This document shows positions 45,526-54,058 of a stretch of DNA of 64,000 nucleotides, one piece after another. Made by a program: the position numbers and the translations under genes. Below the pieces are notes generated by a model. That model saw nothing but the letters and a program-made list of their open reading frames with translations, had not been told where the DNA came from and did no database searches. How positions within the stretch are numbered: the first letter of the stretch is position 1; each line of letters begins with the position of its first letter. This stretch comes from Natronomonas salinimetallica (GTDB lineage Archaea; Halobacteriota; Halobacteria; Halobacteriales; Haloarculaceae), in the NCBI RefSeq assembly GCF_013839515.1, contig NZ_JACDNQ010000011.1:1-64000 (forward strand), in the 5' to 3' direction.

Positions 45526-45732
45526 ATGGACACTGACGAACTGCGGGCGACGCTCGGCGAGACCGGCGTCGCCGGCGTCGCCCTGTTGTGTCTCGGACTC
45601 GTGATCGTCGGCCGTGAGAACCGCCGTGCGGCGCTCGGTTCCGCCGCGGTCGTCCTCGGCAGCGGGCTGATATGCCACGGCCTCGTCGGCTCCGTCCTGT
45701 CGTCCATGGGGATGGGCTACGAGGACCTGTGA
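45526..45732 (+). CDS. Small two-span membrane protein (68 aa)
   Basis: A 68-residue protein with two hydrophobic spans (TGVAGVALLCLGLVIVG and GSAAVVLGSGLICHGLV) and the ending SVLSSMGMGYEDL. Similar small proteins with an SSMGM end are widespread in haloarchaea (possibly DUF7470). GGCTTTAATC about 30 bases before the ATG serves as TATA box for a leaderless mRNA. Function unknown. Confidence 0.75.
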   Translation: MDTDELRATLGETGVAGVALLCLGLVIVGRENRRAALGSAAVVLGSGLICHGLVGSVLSSMGMGYEDL

Positions 45733-45787
45733 TCGGTCGGCCCCCGTCGACCGAGCGACGTGCCGGTAGGGGGCCAAACCGACCGTA

Positions 45788-46600
45788 TCACACCGAGCAG
45801 GTCTCCTCGTACTCGACCTCTTGGATCGACTCGATCCCGCCCTCGCCGCAGATCGGACAGTCCGGGCGCGGCTCGATGGCGATCTCCCGGAACGTCATAT
45901 CCGCGGCGTCGTAGAATATCATCCGGCCATCGAGGGTTTCGCCGTACTCCAAGACGAGTTTGACCGCTTCCGTCGCCTGGATACAGCCGACCGTCCCCGG
46001 AAGCACGCCCAGGACGCCGGCGCTCGCACAGTCGGGGACGGTACCGGGCTCGGGGGCCTCCGGGAAGAGACACCGATAGCATGGGCCGCCCTCGGTGGCC
46101 TCGAAGGTCGTCACCTGCCCCTCGAAGCGCAGGATCGCCCCGTGGGCGAACGGGACGCCCGCGAGCGTGCAGGCGTCGTTGACCAGATACCGGGTGGCGA
46201 AGTTGTCCGAGCCGTCGACGACGACGTCGTAGGTCTCGAGCAACGCCTCGATGTTGTCGGCCTCGACTCTGGTCTCGTGGGATCGGACCGTCACGTCGGG
46301 GTTCTGTCGCTCGACGAACTCGCGGGCGGATTCGACCTTCGGGCGGCCGACGTCCGGGTCGCCGTGGATGACCTGTCGCTGGAGGTTCGAGCGCTCGACG
46401 ACGTCGTCGTCCGCGATCCCGAGCGTGCCGACGCCGGCCGCCGCCAGATACTGAATGACCGGCGAGCCGAGCCCCCCGGCCCCGATACAGAGCACCTCCG
46501 AATCGAGCAGTCGCGCCTGGCCGGCGGGACCGACGTCGTCCATGATGATGTGTCTGGAGTAGCGATCGAGCTGGTCGGCGTCGAGAGCGAGTCCCGCCAT
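45788..46600 (-). CDS. ubaA: UbaA, E1-like SAMP-activating enzyme
   Basis: A 270-residue ThiF/MoeB-family adenylyltransferase. Nucleotide site GAGGLGSPVIQYLAAAGVG, RSNLQRQ arginine finger region, catalytic Cys191 (PDCASAGVLGVLPG) and zinc-binding CYRC (174/177) with CPIC near the end are all present. In Haloferax volcanii the orthologue activates SAMP1/2 for protein conjugation (sampylation) and for tRNA thiolation and molybdopterin synthesis. Size and start RYSRHIIMDDVG match. Convergent with the small membrane gene. Confidence 0.95.
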   Translation of the reverse strand: MAGLALDADQLDRYSRHIIMDDVGPAGQARLLDSEVLCIGAGGLGSPVIQYLAAAGVGTLGIADDDVVERSNLQRQVIHGDPDVGRPKVESAREFVERQNPDVTVRSHETRVEADNIEALLETYDVVVDGSDNFATRYLVNDACTLAGVPFAHGAILRFEGQVTTFEATEGGPCYRCLFPEAPEPGTVPDCASAGVLGVLPGTVGCIQATEAVKLVLEYGETLDGRMIFYDAADMTFREIAIEPRPDCPICGEGGIESIQEVEYEETCSV

Positions 46601-46718
46601 ATCCGTCCGTTACGCGTCCCGGTATAAAATGCGCTGGGTGTGTATACTGACCGCCGCCCGGTCGAGCATCGCCAAACCGTGCGAACGGTGACCGACGACG
46701 CCGGTACGACGACCCGTC

Positions 46719-47453
46719 TCAGGCCTCGCTTGCGTCGTTTTGCCGCATCAACACCACGACCGCGAACGGCGAGAGGAACGCGATGACGGCCGAGAGGCCG
46801 AACAGCGCGAAGACGCTGTTGTCGCCTTTCATCGCCGGCGGGACCTCCCCGTCGCCGCCGTCGCTTCCGTCGCCGCCGTCTCCGCTTCCGCTGCCGTCGC
46901 TTCCGTCGCCGCCGTCTCCGCTTCCGCCGCCGTCGCCACCACCGCCGCCGACGGTCATCTCCCCCTCCGAGACGTCCGGAACGCCCTCGCCGTTGCCGAC
47001 CACGACCGCGCCTTTCATTCCGACGCTCGAGTGTGGGCTACAGACGTACGTACTGATGCCGTCGCTCTCGAAGGTGATCGGGTAGCGCGTTCCGGCTTCG
47101 TCGGCGAGGTCGCTTCCGTATCGCTCCCCGGTTTCCCGTTCGACGACGTTGTGGGTCCCCCCCTCGCCGGTCCACTCGAAGACGACGGTCGTGCCGACGT
47201 CGACGTGGACCGCCGGCGGCCCGAACGCGAGGGCGTTCTCGCCGGCACCGACCTCGACTGTCACCTCGTCCTCGCCGGTCATGTCGACCGTTCCGTCGTA
47301 GTTGTTCGCGTCCTCGAACCATCCGCCGTAGTCGAACTCCTCCTGTGCGTAGGTCGGTTGGGCTGCCCCCGTCGCCGCCGCGGCCGTTGCCGCACCGACA
47401 CCGACACGGAAGAGATCGCGCCGGGTCATCCCGGCCCCGTCGTTAGTAGCCAT
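46719..47453 (-). CDS. Halocyanin-domain blue copper protein
   Basis: A 244-residue exported protein: Tat signal (TRRDLFRVGVGAATAAA), then a cupredoxin domain (about 40-155) with type 1 copper ligands His101 (GTHNVV), Cys138, His141 and Met146 (YVCSPHSSVGM). A repeated glycine/aspartate linker (DGGDGSDG units, DNA 46850-46945) and a C-terminal membrane span (SVFALFGLSAVIAFLSPFAVVVL) anchor it. It would carry electrons at the outer membrane face. TATA-like AAAAATAAACC at 47473-47485 on this strand fits start 47453. Confidence 0.93.
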   Translation of the reverse strand: MATNDGAGMTRRDLFRVGVGAATAAAATGAAQPTYAQEEFDYGGWFEDANNYDGTVDMTGEDEVTVEVGAGENALAFGPPAVHVDVGTTVVFEWTGEGGTHNVVERETGERYGSDLADEAGTRYPITFESDGISTYVCSPHSSVGMKGAVVVGNGEGVPDVSEGEMTVGGGGGDGGGSGDGGDGSDGSGSGDGGDGSDGGDGEVPPAMKGDNSVFALFGLSAVIAFLSPFAVVVLMRQNDASEA

Positions 47454-47507
47454 TCGTGTCGGTCCTTGTCGGTCGGTTTATTTTTACTTTAGGATTGCGA
47501 CGCACTG

Positions 47508-47903
47508 TCACTCCTCGTCGTCGAACTCGAGGGCGACGGAGTTCATACAGAAGCGCTTGCCCGTCGGGTCCGGGCCGTCCTCGAAGACGTGGCCGAGATG
47601 GCCCCCACAGCGCGCACAGACGACTTCGGTTCGGACCATCCCGTGGCTTCTGTCCTCTCTGAGTTCGACAGCGCCCTCTTTGGCATCGTAAAACGAGGGC
47701 CATCCCGAGTTCGAATCGAACTTCATCCCCGAATCGAACAGTTCGGCCTCACAGCCGGCACACCGGTAGGTGCCGTCCCCGTCCGTCCCGAGGTGGTCTC
47801 CGGAGAATTTCGGTTCGGTCCCCCGTTCGCGGAGGATCCGATACTCCTCGTCGGTGAGCACCTCGCGCCACTCCTCGTCCGTCTGCGGGACTTCGGACTC
47901 CAT
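47508..47903 (-). CDS. msrB: Peptide-methionine (R)-S-oxide reductase MsrB
   Basis: A 131-residue MsrB that reduces methionine-R-sulfoxide in proteins. Zinc cysteines are Cys48/Cys51 (YRCAGC) and Cys96/Cys99 (VCARCGG); catalytic Cys119 is in GKRFCMNSVALEF; SGWPSFYD and HGMVRTEV are family motifs. Frame is open far upstream, but that part is repeat-derived, so ATG 47903 is the start. MsrA lies 4 kb away on the other strand. Confidence 0.96.
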   Translation of the reverse strand: MESEVPQTDEEWREVLTDEEYRILRERGTEPKFSGDHLGTDGDGTYRCAGCEAELFDSGMKFDSNSGWPSFYDAKEGAVELREDRSHGMVRTEVVCARCGGHLGHVFEDGPDPTGKRFCMNSVALEFDDEE

Positions 47904-47964
47904 ACCCCCGTTTCGGTCTCCAGCGGCTTTGCCGTTGTGGGGGCGGCCAACCACGGTGCGCCCT

Positions 47965-48062
47965 CGCCGTCGGCGGCCGGGACCGGGACGGGCCGTAAAC
48001 CCAAAGAGGCCCCCGCCGTCGGCGGCCGGGGCCGGGACGGGCCGCAAACCCAAAGAGGCCCC
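47965..48062. repeat. Direct repeat, 2 x 49 bp
   Basis: Two adjacent 49-bp copies differing at two positions, each containing GGGCCGYAAACCCAAAGAGG. They lie between the divergent msrB gene and the 59-residue gene, ending 17 bases before that ATG, thus in its promoter region. Confidence 0.93.
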
Positions 48063-48079
48063 CGCCGGTCGGTACGAAC

Positions 48080-48259
48080 ATGCGCACCGAAGCCGAGATT
48101 CGCGAGCGGATCGAGACACTGGAAGCCGAATACGACGACTACGACCCGCCGTCGTCGGAGTTCGAGGACACCGCCGAGGTCGCCGTCCTGCGGGCGATCG
48201 AAGAGCTCGAGTGGGCCCTCGAGGAGTACGACGGATCGGGCGGTTTCACGACCTCCTGA
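48080..48259 (+). CDS. Small acidic helical protein (59 aa)
   Basis: A 59-residue acidic protein: MRTEAEIRERIETLEAEYDD, then a second helix EVAVLRAIEELEWALEEYDG, and tail SGGFTTS. It looks like a helical hairpin; no family is recognised with certainty. Composition is typical haloarchaeal. Its TGA stop (48257-48259) is also the target-site repeat of the inverted-repeat element that starts at the next base, so the insertion reconstituted the stop. Confidence 0.7.
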   Translation: MRTEAEIRERIETLEAEYDDYDPPSSEFEDTAEVAVLRAIEELEWALEEYDGSGGFTTS

Positions 48260-48338
48260 TACTGTCGGCTATGATTTCGTGAAGCTATCGCGTCACCGTC
48301 GCGCGAATAGCTTGAGATAGGTATACCCGACAGTATGA
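48257..48338. mobile_element. Short inverted-repeat element, class C (copy 1), at a stop codon
   Basis: A 76-bp element at 48260-48335 between direct repeats TGA (48257-48259, the stop codon of the preceding gene, and 48336-48338). Ends TACTGTCGG / CCGACAGTA; the inner arms AAGCTAT/ATAGCTT also pair, around a core CGCGTCACCGTCGCGCGAA. Confidence 0.92.
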
Positions 48339-48381
48339 GCGGCGAGGCTTTCGCTTTCGTAACCGCCGCGGCGACGGCCCC

Positions 48382-48461
48382 TCATGCCGCCGGCGTACGT
48401 TCTGACGCGATCGCGCCACCGGCGCGCGAATCGCGCGATACCGGGATCGCCGACAGTGTCA
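48382..48461. mobile_element. Short inverted-repeat element, class C (copy 2, diverged), at a stop codon
   Basis: A 74-bp element at 48385-48458 between direct repeats TCA (48382-48384 and 48459-48461). Ends TGCCGCCGG and CGACAGTG; the core CGCGCCACCGGCGCGCGAA matches copies at 48260 and 61459. TCA 48459-48461 is the TGA stop of the permease gene on the minus strand. Confidence 0.8.
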
Positions 48462-50762
48462 CGCCTCGTCCTCGTGGCCGACGCCACTCCGAGTGTCGTC
48501 CTCGTGCGCGCCGGCACCGAAGAGGCGCTCTCGAATCCCGCGGTCGTGTTTCTTCTCCGCGAGCAGTACCGAACAGTCGACGTCGTAGAGCACGTCCAAC
48601 ACGAGCGACCCCCGGACGAGCCGCGAGAGCAGCCCCCGTTCGGTCGCGCCGATGACGAGCAGCGTCGCGTCGGCGGCCGCGCGAGCGATGTTCGCCTCGA
48701 CGTCGCCGGTTTCGACCCGCAACTCGGTGTCGTCGAGGCCGTGTTCGTCCGCCCACGGTTCGAGGAACGCCCGACCCTCGGCCTCGTCGTCAGCGACGTG
48801 TAAGACCGTTACCTCCGAGCCGAACTCCGCCCGCAGGGTCCGAGCAACGGCGGCCGAAAGGTCCGAATCGGGGCCGCCGGCGGTCGGCAACAGGATCCGC
48901 GAGGGGTCGAAGCCGCGGTCACGGAAGACGAGGAAATCACACGGCAGTGAGTACGCGAGTTCGTCGATCGCCGACTCGGCGCGCCCGGGCGAGCCGTGGG
49001 CGTCCTCGCCCCAGCCCATCACGGTGACGTCCGCGCCGTAGGTTCGGGCGGCGTCGAAGATCTCCTCGAACGTCCGGTGTGAGAGGACGACGTGTGTCTC
49101 CACGTCGGCACCGAACGTCTCGGCGTCGGTCTGGGCACGCTCGAGGAGGTCGCCGGCGGCATCGTGGGCACCGCGGTCGCGGGCGGCCTCCAGTGACGTC
49201 TGATCGGGAACGTTTGCGATGTTGACCGCGACGACCGTCCCGTCGTTCTGTTTGGCGATGGCGGACGCGAGCGTGATGAGGTGCTGTTCGGTTGCGGGGT
49301 TCGAAAGCGGTACCATCACGCGGTAATCGTCACCCTCCGGCTGGACGGAGGTCGCCGCAGAGACGGCGACGTCGGGGAGTTTACCGGAGCGATCGAGAAT
49401 CCAGCCGGCGAGGACGCCGCGGGACTCGACGCGGTTTCGCGCGTAGCCGAAGTACCAAAGCGCCGCGAAGACGGTCAGTCCGGCCGAGAGCACGATGACC
49501 CGCCATTCGATGTAGGCGATGAGCGCGAAGGACGTTACCGCTCCGACGAGCGGGACGAGGGGATATAGCGGCACCTCGAAATCGGGGTCATACCCCGTAG
49601 GCTCGGCCTCCCGCATCACGATCAACGCGACGTTCAAGAGACCGTAGACGATGAGGTGTAACACCGATCCCGCGGTCGCAAGTATCTCGAGGTTGCCGGC
49701 GAGCAAGAAGACGACGATGAGTAGACCGGTGAGGGCGATCGACTTGTAGGGCGTGCCGAAGCGCTCGTGGATCTCGTTGAGGCTCGGCGTGATGATTTTC
49801 TCTCGGCCCATCGCGAAGTTGATCCGTGAGGACGAGAGAATCGAGGCGTTCGCCGAGGAGGCCGTCGCGAGCAGCCCACCGAACAGCAACATCCCCCACC
49901 CGAGTACGCCCAGATCGAACCCGAGGGCGCTGTACTGGCCGAAGAGCAACTGTGCGGCGTCAACGACCGCCGTATCGTTGCCCGCGACGAGGTCGTTCGG
50001 TACCGCGGCTAACAACACGAGCAAGAAGAGCCCATAAACAACCGTCACGAGGACCACACTCCCGATGACTGCCCGGGGGAGGTTTCGACCGGGGTCTTTG
50101 ATCTCCTCGGCGACCGACGTGATCTGGACGAAGCCGAGATACGAGACGAAAATGATGGCGGTGACGGGCAACACCTCGGCCGCCGCACCGGGCGGTGCGA
50201 GCGGCCGCAGCGAGTCGAGGTCGGCGTTGAACAGACCGACAACGGTAAACAGTCCGAGAATTCCCAAGAGCAAAAGCACGATGACGATCTGGAGGCCGCC
50301 GGTCTCCTTCGCGCCGAAATAGTTGACCGCGATGAAAAACAACGCCCCGACGAGGCCGATCACCTGTGCGGCCTCCAAGAACAGCGGGCCGACCGACAGG
50401 GCGGGCGCGCCGACGAGGGTGTTGACGTATTCGCCGAGGCCATACATATAGAACGCCGAGGCGAACGCGAGCCCGAGCCAGTTCGCCCAGCCGCTGATGG
50501 AGCCGAAAAGCGGCCCGAGTGCCTCGTTGATATAAAAGTACGCGCCGCCCGATTTCGGCATCGCGGTACCGAGTTCCGACGCCGAAAGTGCCGTAAACAG
50601 CGCGATGACGCCCCCGAGGACGAACGTAGCCGCGGCGAGCGGTCCGGCCCGGAGTACTGCCGTCCCCGGGAGGACGAAGATCCCCGCACCGATCATCGTC
50701 CCGACGCCGATGGTGAGGGCGGCCAACGGGCCGAGGTCCTTTGCGAGCTCCTCGTCACTCAT
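48459..50762 (-). CDS. APC-family amino acid permease fused to two UspA domains
   Basis: A 767-residue protein. Residues 1 to about 440 are a 12-span APC-superfamily transporter ([15 protein letters not shown] in span 1, [36 protein letters not shown]). Two universal-stress-protein domains follow (about 460-605 and 610-750), the second with [11 protein letters not shown] and [17 protein letters not shown]. Usp domains bind ATP or cyclic nucleotides and may gate the transporter according to energy state, as in other haloarchaeal permease-Usp fusions. The cargo amino acid is not identifiable. Its stop codon is the target of an inserted short element. Confidence 0.92.
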   Translation of the reverse strand: MSDEELAKDLGPLAALTIGVGTMIGAGIFVLPGTAVLRAGPLAAATFVLGGVIALFTALSASELGTAMPKSGGAYFYINEALGPLFGSISGWANWLGLAFASAFYMYGLGEYVNTLVGAPALSVGPLFLEAAQVIGLVGALFFIAVNYFGAKETGGLQIVIVLLLLGILGLFTVVGLFNADLDSLRPLAPPGAAAEVLPVTAIIFVSYLGFVQITSVAEEIKDPGRNLPRAVIGSVVLVTVVYGLFLLVLLAAVPNDLVAGNDTAVVDAAQLLFGQYSALGFDLGVLGWGMLLFGGLLATASSANASILSSSRINFAMGREKIITPSLNEIHERFGTPYKSIALTGLLIVVFLLAGNLEILATAGSVLHLIVYGLLNVALIVMREAEPTGYDPDFEVPLYPLVPLVGAVTSFALIAYIEWRVIVLSAGLTVFAALWYFGYARNRVESRGVLAGWILDRSGKLPDVAVSAATSVQPEGDDYRVMVPLSNPATEQHLITLASAIAKQNDGTVVAVNIANVPDQTSLEAARDRGAHDAAGDLLERAQTDAETFGADVETHVVLSHRTFEEIFDAARTYGADVTVMGWGEDAHGSPGRAESAIDELAYSLPCDFLVFRDRGFDPSRILLPTAGGPDSDLSAAVARTLRAEFGSEVTVLHVADDEAEGRAFLEPWADEHGLDDTELRVETGDVEANIARAAADATLLVIGATERGLLSRLVRGSLVLDVLYDVDCSVLLAEKKHDRGIRERLFGAGAHEDDTRSGVGHEDEA

Positions 50763-50927
50763 CCGCTCTCACCCGCATGTCGGCGATCGAATATTCGAGA
50801 GATTGAGAAACGATGTCGGAAAAGCATGTCCGGCTGTTTCATCGCGTCGGGTTTATATATTCCTAAACGCCAACACCGTGGAACGACGATCGAACACTAC
50901 CGCCGGTCGTCGGCCCCGACGCCGTCG

Positions 50928-50936
50928 AAAATTTAT
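50928..50936 (+). promoter_or_regulatory. TATA box of the usp gene at 50962
   Basis: AAATTTATAAACC is centred about 28 bases before ATG 50962, a leaderless arrangement. A second TTATATATT at 50851-50859 may belong to the divergent permease gene. Confidence 0.65.
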
Positions 50937-50961
50937 AAACCGAGGGGCGGTAATCCCGAAC

Positions 50962-51402
50962 ATGACGACTGCATCCGAATCCGGTCCCCGGCCTCTGCTC
51001 GCGCACGTCCTGTTGCCCGTCGCGAACGAGGCGGACGCGCTGGCGACCGCGACGGCACTCGAGCCGTACGGCCCGGAACGGGTGACGGCGCTCCACGTCG
51101 TCGAGAAGGGTGGCGGCGTCCCCGACAAAACGCCCGTCGAGCAGTCCGAAGAACTGGCCAAGGCGTCCTACGCCGCCGTTCGCACCGTCTTTCCGGACGC
51201 GGACGAACACACCGCCTACGCCCGTGACGTCGTCGGCGCGATCTTCGAGGCCGCCGAGGACGTCGATGCGAACGCCATCGCCTACCGATCCCGCGGCGGA
51301 AACCGAATCATGCAGTTCCTCTCCGGGGATCGATCGTTAAAGCTCGTTACAGACGCGGATCGACCCGTCATCGCGCTCCCGCACGACGGAGCATCCGAAT
51401 GA
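50962..51402 (+). CDS. Universal stress protein family
   Basis: A 146-residue UspA-fold protein (HVLLPVANEADALATATALE; ALHVVEKGGG; NAIAYRSRGGNRIMQFLSGD). The usual ATP-binding G-2x-G-9x-G-S/T loop is only partly kept (SRGGNRIMQFLSGDRSLKL), so nucleotide binding is uncertain. Divergent from the permease-Usp gene with a shared 199-base control region, suggesting joint stress control. Confidence 0.85.
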   Translation: MTTASESGPRPLLAHVLLPVANEADALATATALEPYGPERVTALHVVEKGGGVPDKTPVEQSEELAKASYAAVRTVFPDADEHTAYARDVVGAIFEAAEDVDANAIAYRSRGGNRIMQFLSGDRSLKLVTDADRPVIALPHDGASE

Positions 51403-51574
51403 ACCGCGGAGGATGAGCAGCGTCGACGGGGGCAGTCAGTCGATGGCCCTGCGCTATCGCTTCCGAGCGTATCGCATCCCGATGTCATTCGCGGCGTCGT
51501 GATCGGCCCTTCGGCCGGCAGTAGCCGGTGGCCTCGACGCGACGATTCAAGCCCTTCGAGCCCCAAACGGCGGT

Positions 51575-52129
51575 ATGCCCGAGTCCAGCCACGACCACGA
51601 CGGCGACCTCGAAACCGCGACGCTCGGCGGCGGCTGTTTTTGGTGTATCGAGGCCGTGCTGAAGGAACTCGATGGCGTCCAGTCGGCGACATCTGGCTAC
51701 GCCGGCGGCCACGTCGACGATCCGAGTTACGAGGCGGTCTGTCGTGGTCGGACCGGCCACGCCGAGGTCGTCCAGGTCGCGTTCGATCCCGGGACGATCG
51801 GCTACCGCGACCTGCTCGAGGTGTTCTTTACGGTCCACACGCCGACGACGCTGAACCGCGAGGGTCCCGACGTCGGCAGCCAGTACCGCTCGGCGGTCTA
51901 CTACCACGACGACGACCAGCGCCGGACCGTCGAGGCGGTGATCGAGGACGTCGAACCACTGTACGACGACGACATCGTCACGGACGTCGAACCCCTCGAG
52001 ACGTTCTACCCGGCCGAGGAATATCATCAGGACTACTTCGAGAAGAACCCGGACGATACCTACTGTACGGTCAACGTCAATCCGAAGCTGTCGAAACTGC
52101 GAGAGAAACACGCCGAGTTGGTGACCTGA
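51575..52129 (+). CDS. msrA: Peptide-methionine (S)-S-oxide reductase MsrA
   Basis: A 184-residue MsrA. Catalytic Cys21 is in GGCFWCIE; SGYAGG, TGHAEVVQVAFDP, DVGSQYRSAVYY and AEEYHQDYF are all family motifs. It repairs methionine-S-sulfoxide; in Haloferax MsrA is also reported to drive UbaA-dependent sampylation under oxidative conditions. Its TGA stop (52127-52129) is the target repeat of the inverted-repeat element beginning at 52130. Confidence 0.96.
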   Translation: MPESSHDHDGDLETATLGGGCFWCIEAVLKELDGVQSATSGYAGGHVDDPSYEAVCRGRTGHAEVVQVAFDPGTIGYRDLLEVFFTVHTPTTLNREGPDVGSQYRSAVYYHDDDQRRTVEAVIEDVEPLYDDDIVTDVEPLETFYPAEEYHQDYFEKNPDDTYCTVNVNPKLSKLREKHAELVT

Positions 52130-52240
52130 TACTGGTGGACAAAATCAAATGAAACCGACTCACGAGTGATCCGCCGTTCGCTCCGTCGAACGGCGTGATC
52201 CTCGTGCGTCGTGTACACATTCTTTTGTCCGTCAGTATGA
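52127..52240. mobile_element. Short inverted-repeat element, class B (copy 2), at the msrA stop codon
   Basis: A 108-bp element at 52130-52237 between direct repeats TGA (52127-52129, the msrA stop, and 52238-52240). It is the inverted copy of 33190-33297, about 97% identical. Ends TACTGGTGGACAAAA and, inverted, TACTGACGGACAAAA. Confidence 0.93.
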
Positions 52241-52280
52241 GGCTATCGGGGCGGAGAGCGTCGAGACGAGCGCTGTCGCG

Positions 52281-52362
52281 TCGGACCGGGGAGTGCTGTC
52301 AGATCGGACCGGGGAGCGCTGTCAGGTCGGACCGGGGAGTGCTGTCAGATCGGACCGGGACG
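52281..52362. repeat. Tandem array, 23-bp unit
   Basis: Three 23-bp units TCGGACCGGGGAGYGCTGTC + ARA/AGG starting at 52281, 52304 and 52327 plus a partial fourth at 52350. Lies in the 231-base gap between the element after msrA and the usp gene at 52472. Unrelated to the 23-bp array at the window start. Confidence 0.93.
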
Positions 52363-52471
52363 GCGCGCGCGTGCCGGACGGCCGCCGCCGCGAACGCCCT
52401 CGGGGACCCTCCGGTCTCACCCCCTGCGACACTGGGACAGTTCTTTGTATCGGTGGGGGGATGACTCGTAT

Positions 52472-52906
52472 ATGTACGACCGAATCCTGCTACCGACTGA
52501 CGGAAGCCGAGGAAACAGCCGAGCGGTCGACCAGGCGATCGGCCTCGCCGGGGAGACCGACGCGGTACTTCACGCGCTCTTCGTCGTCGAGGACATCCCC
52601 TCCGCACCGGAGATGAGCGACGGCCAGTTCCAGGCGCGGCTCGAGCAGATCGGCGAGGAGGCGATCGAGGACATCCGCGCCCGCGCCGACGACGCCGGCG
52701 TCGAGATCGAAACCGCCATCGAGAACGGCGATCCCCACCGGGCGATCCTCGAGTACGCCGACGAGGAGGCGATGGATCTCGTCGTGATGGGAACCCACGG
52801 CCGCAGCGGACTCGATCGGTACCTGCTCGGCAGCGTCACGGAACGCGTCGTCCGGGCGTCGGACGTGCCGGTCCTCACCGTCCGCGTCGAGGACGACCAG
52901 GCCTGA
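52472..52906 (+). CDS. Universal stress protein
   Basis: A 144-residue UspA protein with the complete ATP-binding pattern: YDRILLPTDGS at the start and VMGTHGRSGLDRYLLGSVTERVV near the end. A likely dimeric ATP-binding stress protein in the cytosol. ATG 52472 is preceded by CGTATAT at 52468; a longer frame begins at 52445. The TGA stop (52904-52906) is the target repeat of the following element. Confidence 0.93.
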   Translation: MYDRILLPTDGSRGNSRAVDQAIGLAGETDAVLHALFVVEDIPSAPEMSDGQFQARLEQIGEEAIEDIRARADDAGVEIETAIENGDPHRAILEYADEEAMDLVVMGTHGRSGLDRYLLGSVTERVVRASDVPVLTVRVEDDQA

Positions 52907-53016
52907 TACTACCGGACGTGATTTCGTGAACATCTGAATCGCCGCAGGTCCAGGCGTCCGGTAGAGCGTAGCTGTAGACTGGACCGCGATTCAAGTAGGT
53001 ACGTCCGGCAGTATGA
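52904..53016. mobile_element. Short inverted-repeat element, class A (copy 2), at a usp stop codon
   Basis: A 107-bp element at 52907-53013 between direct repeats TGA (52904-52906, the stop of the usp gene, and 53014-53016). Ends TACTACCGGACGTGA and TACGTCCGGCAGTA; it shares ATTTCGTGAA, CTGAATCG and CGATTCAAGTAG with the copy at 43387. Confidence 0.92.
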
Positions 53017-53021
53017 CCGCG

Positions 53022-53384
53022 TCACCGATAGCCGAACGTCCGGAGCGAGGCCGATCCGGCCGCGACGGCGAGCGCGGCGGCGAGGGCCGCGACGAGGAGA
53101 AACGCCGGCGACGTCCGCACACCGTAGCCCGCAGCACCCACGGCGGCGAACGCCGAGACCGCGGTCAGCCAGATCCATCCGACCCCCACGAGCGCACCTC
53201 GGACGGTGATGATTCCGTCCCGGGAAGTGTCGTCCCATTCGCTGTCGGGGGTGTTCTGACTCCCGTCGGGGGCGTCTTGACCCCTGCTGAGGGCGTCTTG
53301 ACTCCCGTCGGGGGGATCTCGGTCGACACCGTTACCCGCGGTATCTGCCCCCGTGATCTCCGCCCCTGGCTCTCCGTCGACCAT
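53022..53384 (-). CDS. Small membrane protein with acidic N-terminus (120 aa)
   Basis: A 120-residue protein: 55 polar residues with a repeated DGSQDA/DGSQNTP pattern (DNA 53255-53320), then two hydrophobic spans (ALVGVGWIWLTAVSAFAAVGAAG and AFLLVAALAAALAVAAG) and a short tail. No known domain. Divergent from the gene at 53483, with 98 bases between. Confidence 0.65.
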   Translation of the reverse strand: MVDGEPGAEITGADTAGNGVDRDPPDGSQDALSRGQDAPDGSQNTPDSEWDDTSRDGIITVRGALVGVGWIWLTAVSAFAAVGAAGYGVRTSPAFLLVAALAAALAVAAGSASLRTFGYR

Positions 53385-53482
53385 ACCAGACGGTGGGCGT
53401 CGGGACGGATAACTCGCCGCATCGGCCCACGGACGTACCACTGCCGATAGCTTATTGTCGGCGCGTGTGTCCACCTTCGAGT

Positions 53483-53899
53483 ATGCCCGACATCTCCGTC
53501 TCCGAGGCACACCTCGAACGGCTCGAGGAGATCCGCGAGGAACTCGACGCCGTCTACGTCGGCGAATACGGAACCGTCCGGCCGGCTGACGCCCTGCAGT
53601 ACCTGCTCGATACGTACACGCCGCCGGACGCGGGCGGCGGGGCCGACGCCGAGCCGGATCGCGACGCCGATGCTCGCGCCGACACCGACCCCTCGACACC
53701 GGGCGGAGAAAACGGCGGAGACGGCGATACCCCGGAGGACACCCTCCAGCAGGCCATGAGCCTGCTCGATGCCCACGGCGATCGCTGGCGCGAGTCGGGC
53801 GGCGACGAACCCTACGAAGTCGACCTCCCCGACGGATCCACGACGGGGGTCCGAACGAAGGACGACGTCAAGCGGCTCCTGTTCAAACACTGGCGGTGA
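53483..53899 (+). CDS. Conserved haloarchaeal protein with helical N-terminus (138 aa)
   Basis: A 138-residue soluble protein. The first 45 residues (DISVSEAHLERLEEIREELDAVYVG, then RPADALQYLLDTY) look like the small helical antitoxin/RHH-like modules of haloarchaea; an acidic Gly/Asp/Ala linker follows and a C-terminal part (MSLLDAHGDRWRESGG...VDLPDGSTTGVRTKDDVKRLLFKHWR) ends in a basic helix. DNA binding is possible but unproved. The stop codon lies two bases before a tandem array that resembles the gene's own end. Confidence 0.65.
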   Translation: MPDISVSEAHLERLEEIREELDAVYVGEYGTVRPADALQYLLDTYTPPDAGGGADAEPDRDADARADTDPSTPGGENGGDGDTPEDTLQQAMSLLDAHGDRWRESGGDEPYEVDLPDGSTTGVRTKDDVKRLLFKHWR

Positions 53900-53900
53900 C

Positions 53901-54020
53901 GACACGTCCCCGTCGAATGCCGGCGGCGACGACACGTCCCCGTCGAATGCCGGCGGCGACGACACGTCCCCGTCGAATGCCGGCGGTGACGACACGTCCC
54001 CGTCGAATGCCGGCGGTGAC
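53901..54020. repeat. Tandem array, 4 x 30-bp unit
   Basis: Four 30-bp units GACACGTCCCCGTCGAATGC + CGGCGGYGAC, differing at one position, directly after the stop codon of the preceding gene (53899) and 39 bases before the stop of the convergent protease gene. The unit's end CGGCGGTGAC echoes CTGGCGGTGAC, which holds the stop codon. Confidence 0.95.
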
Positions 54021-54058
54021 GCTCTGGCCGCCCCGTCCGCCGCGGTGCCGTCTCCCGT

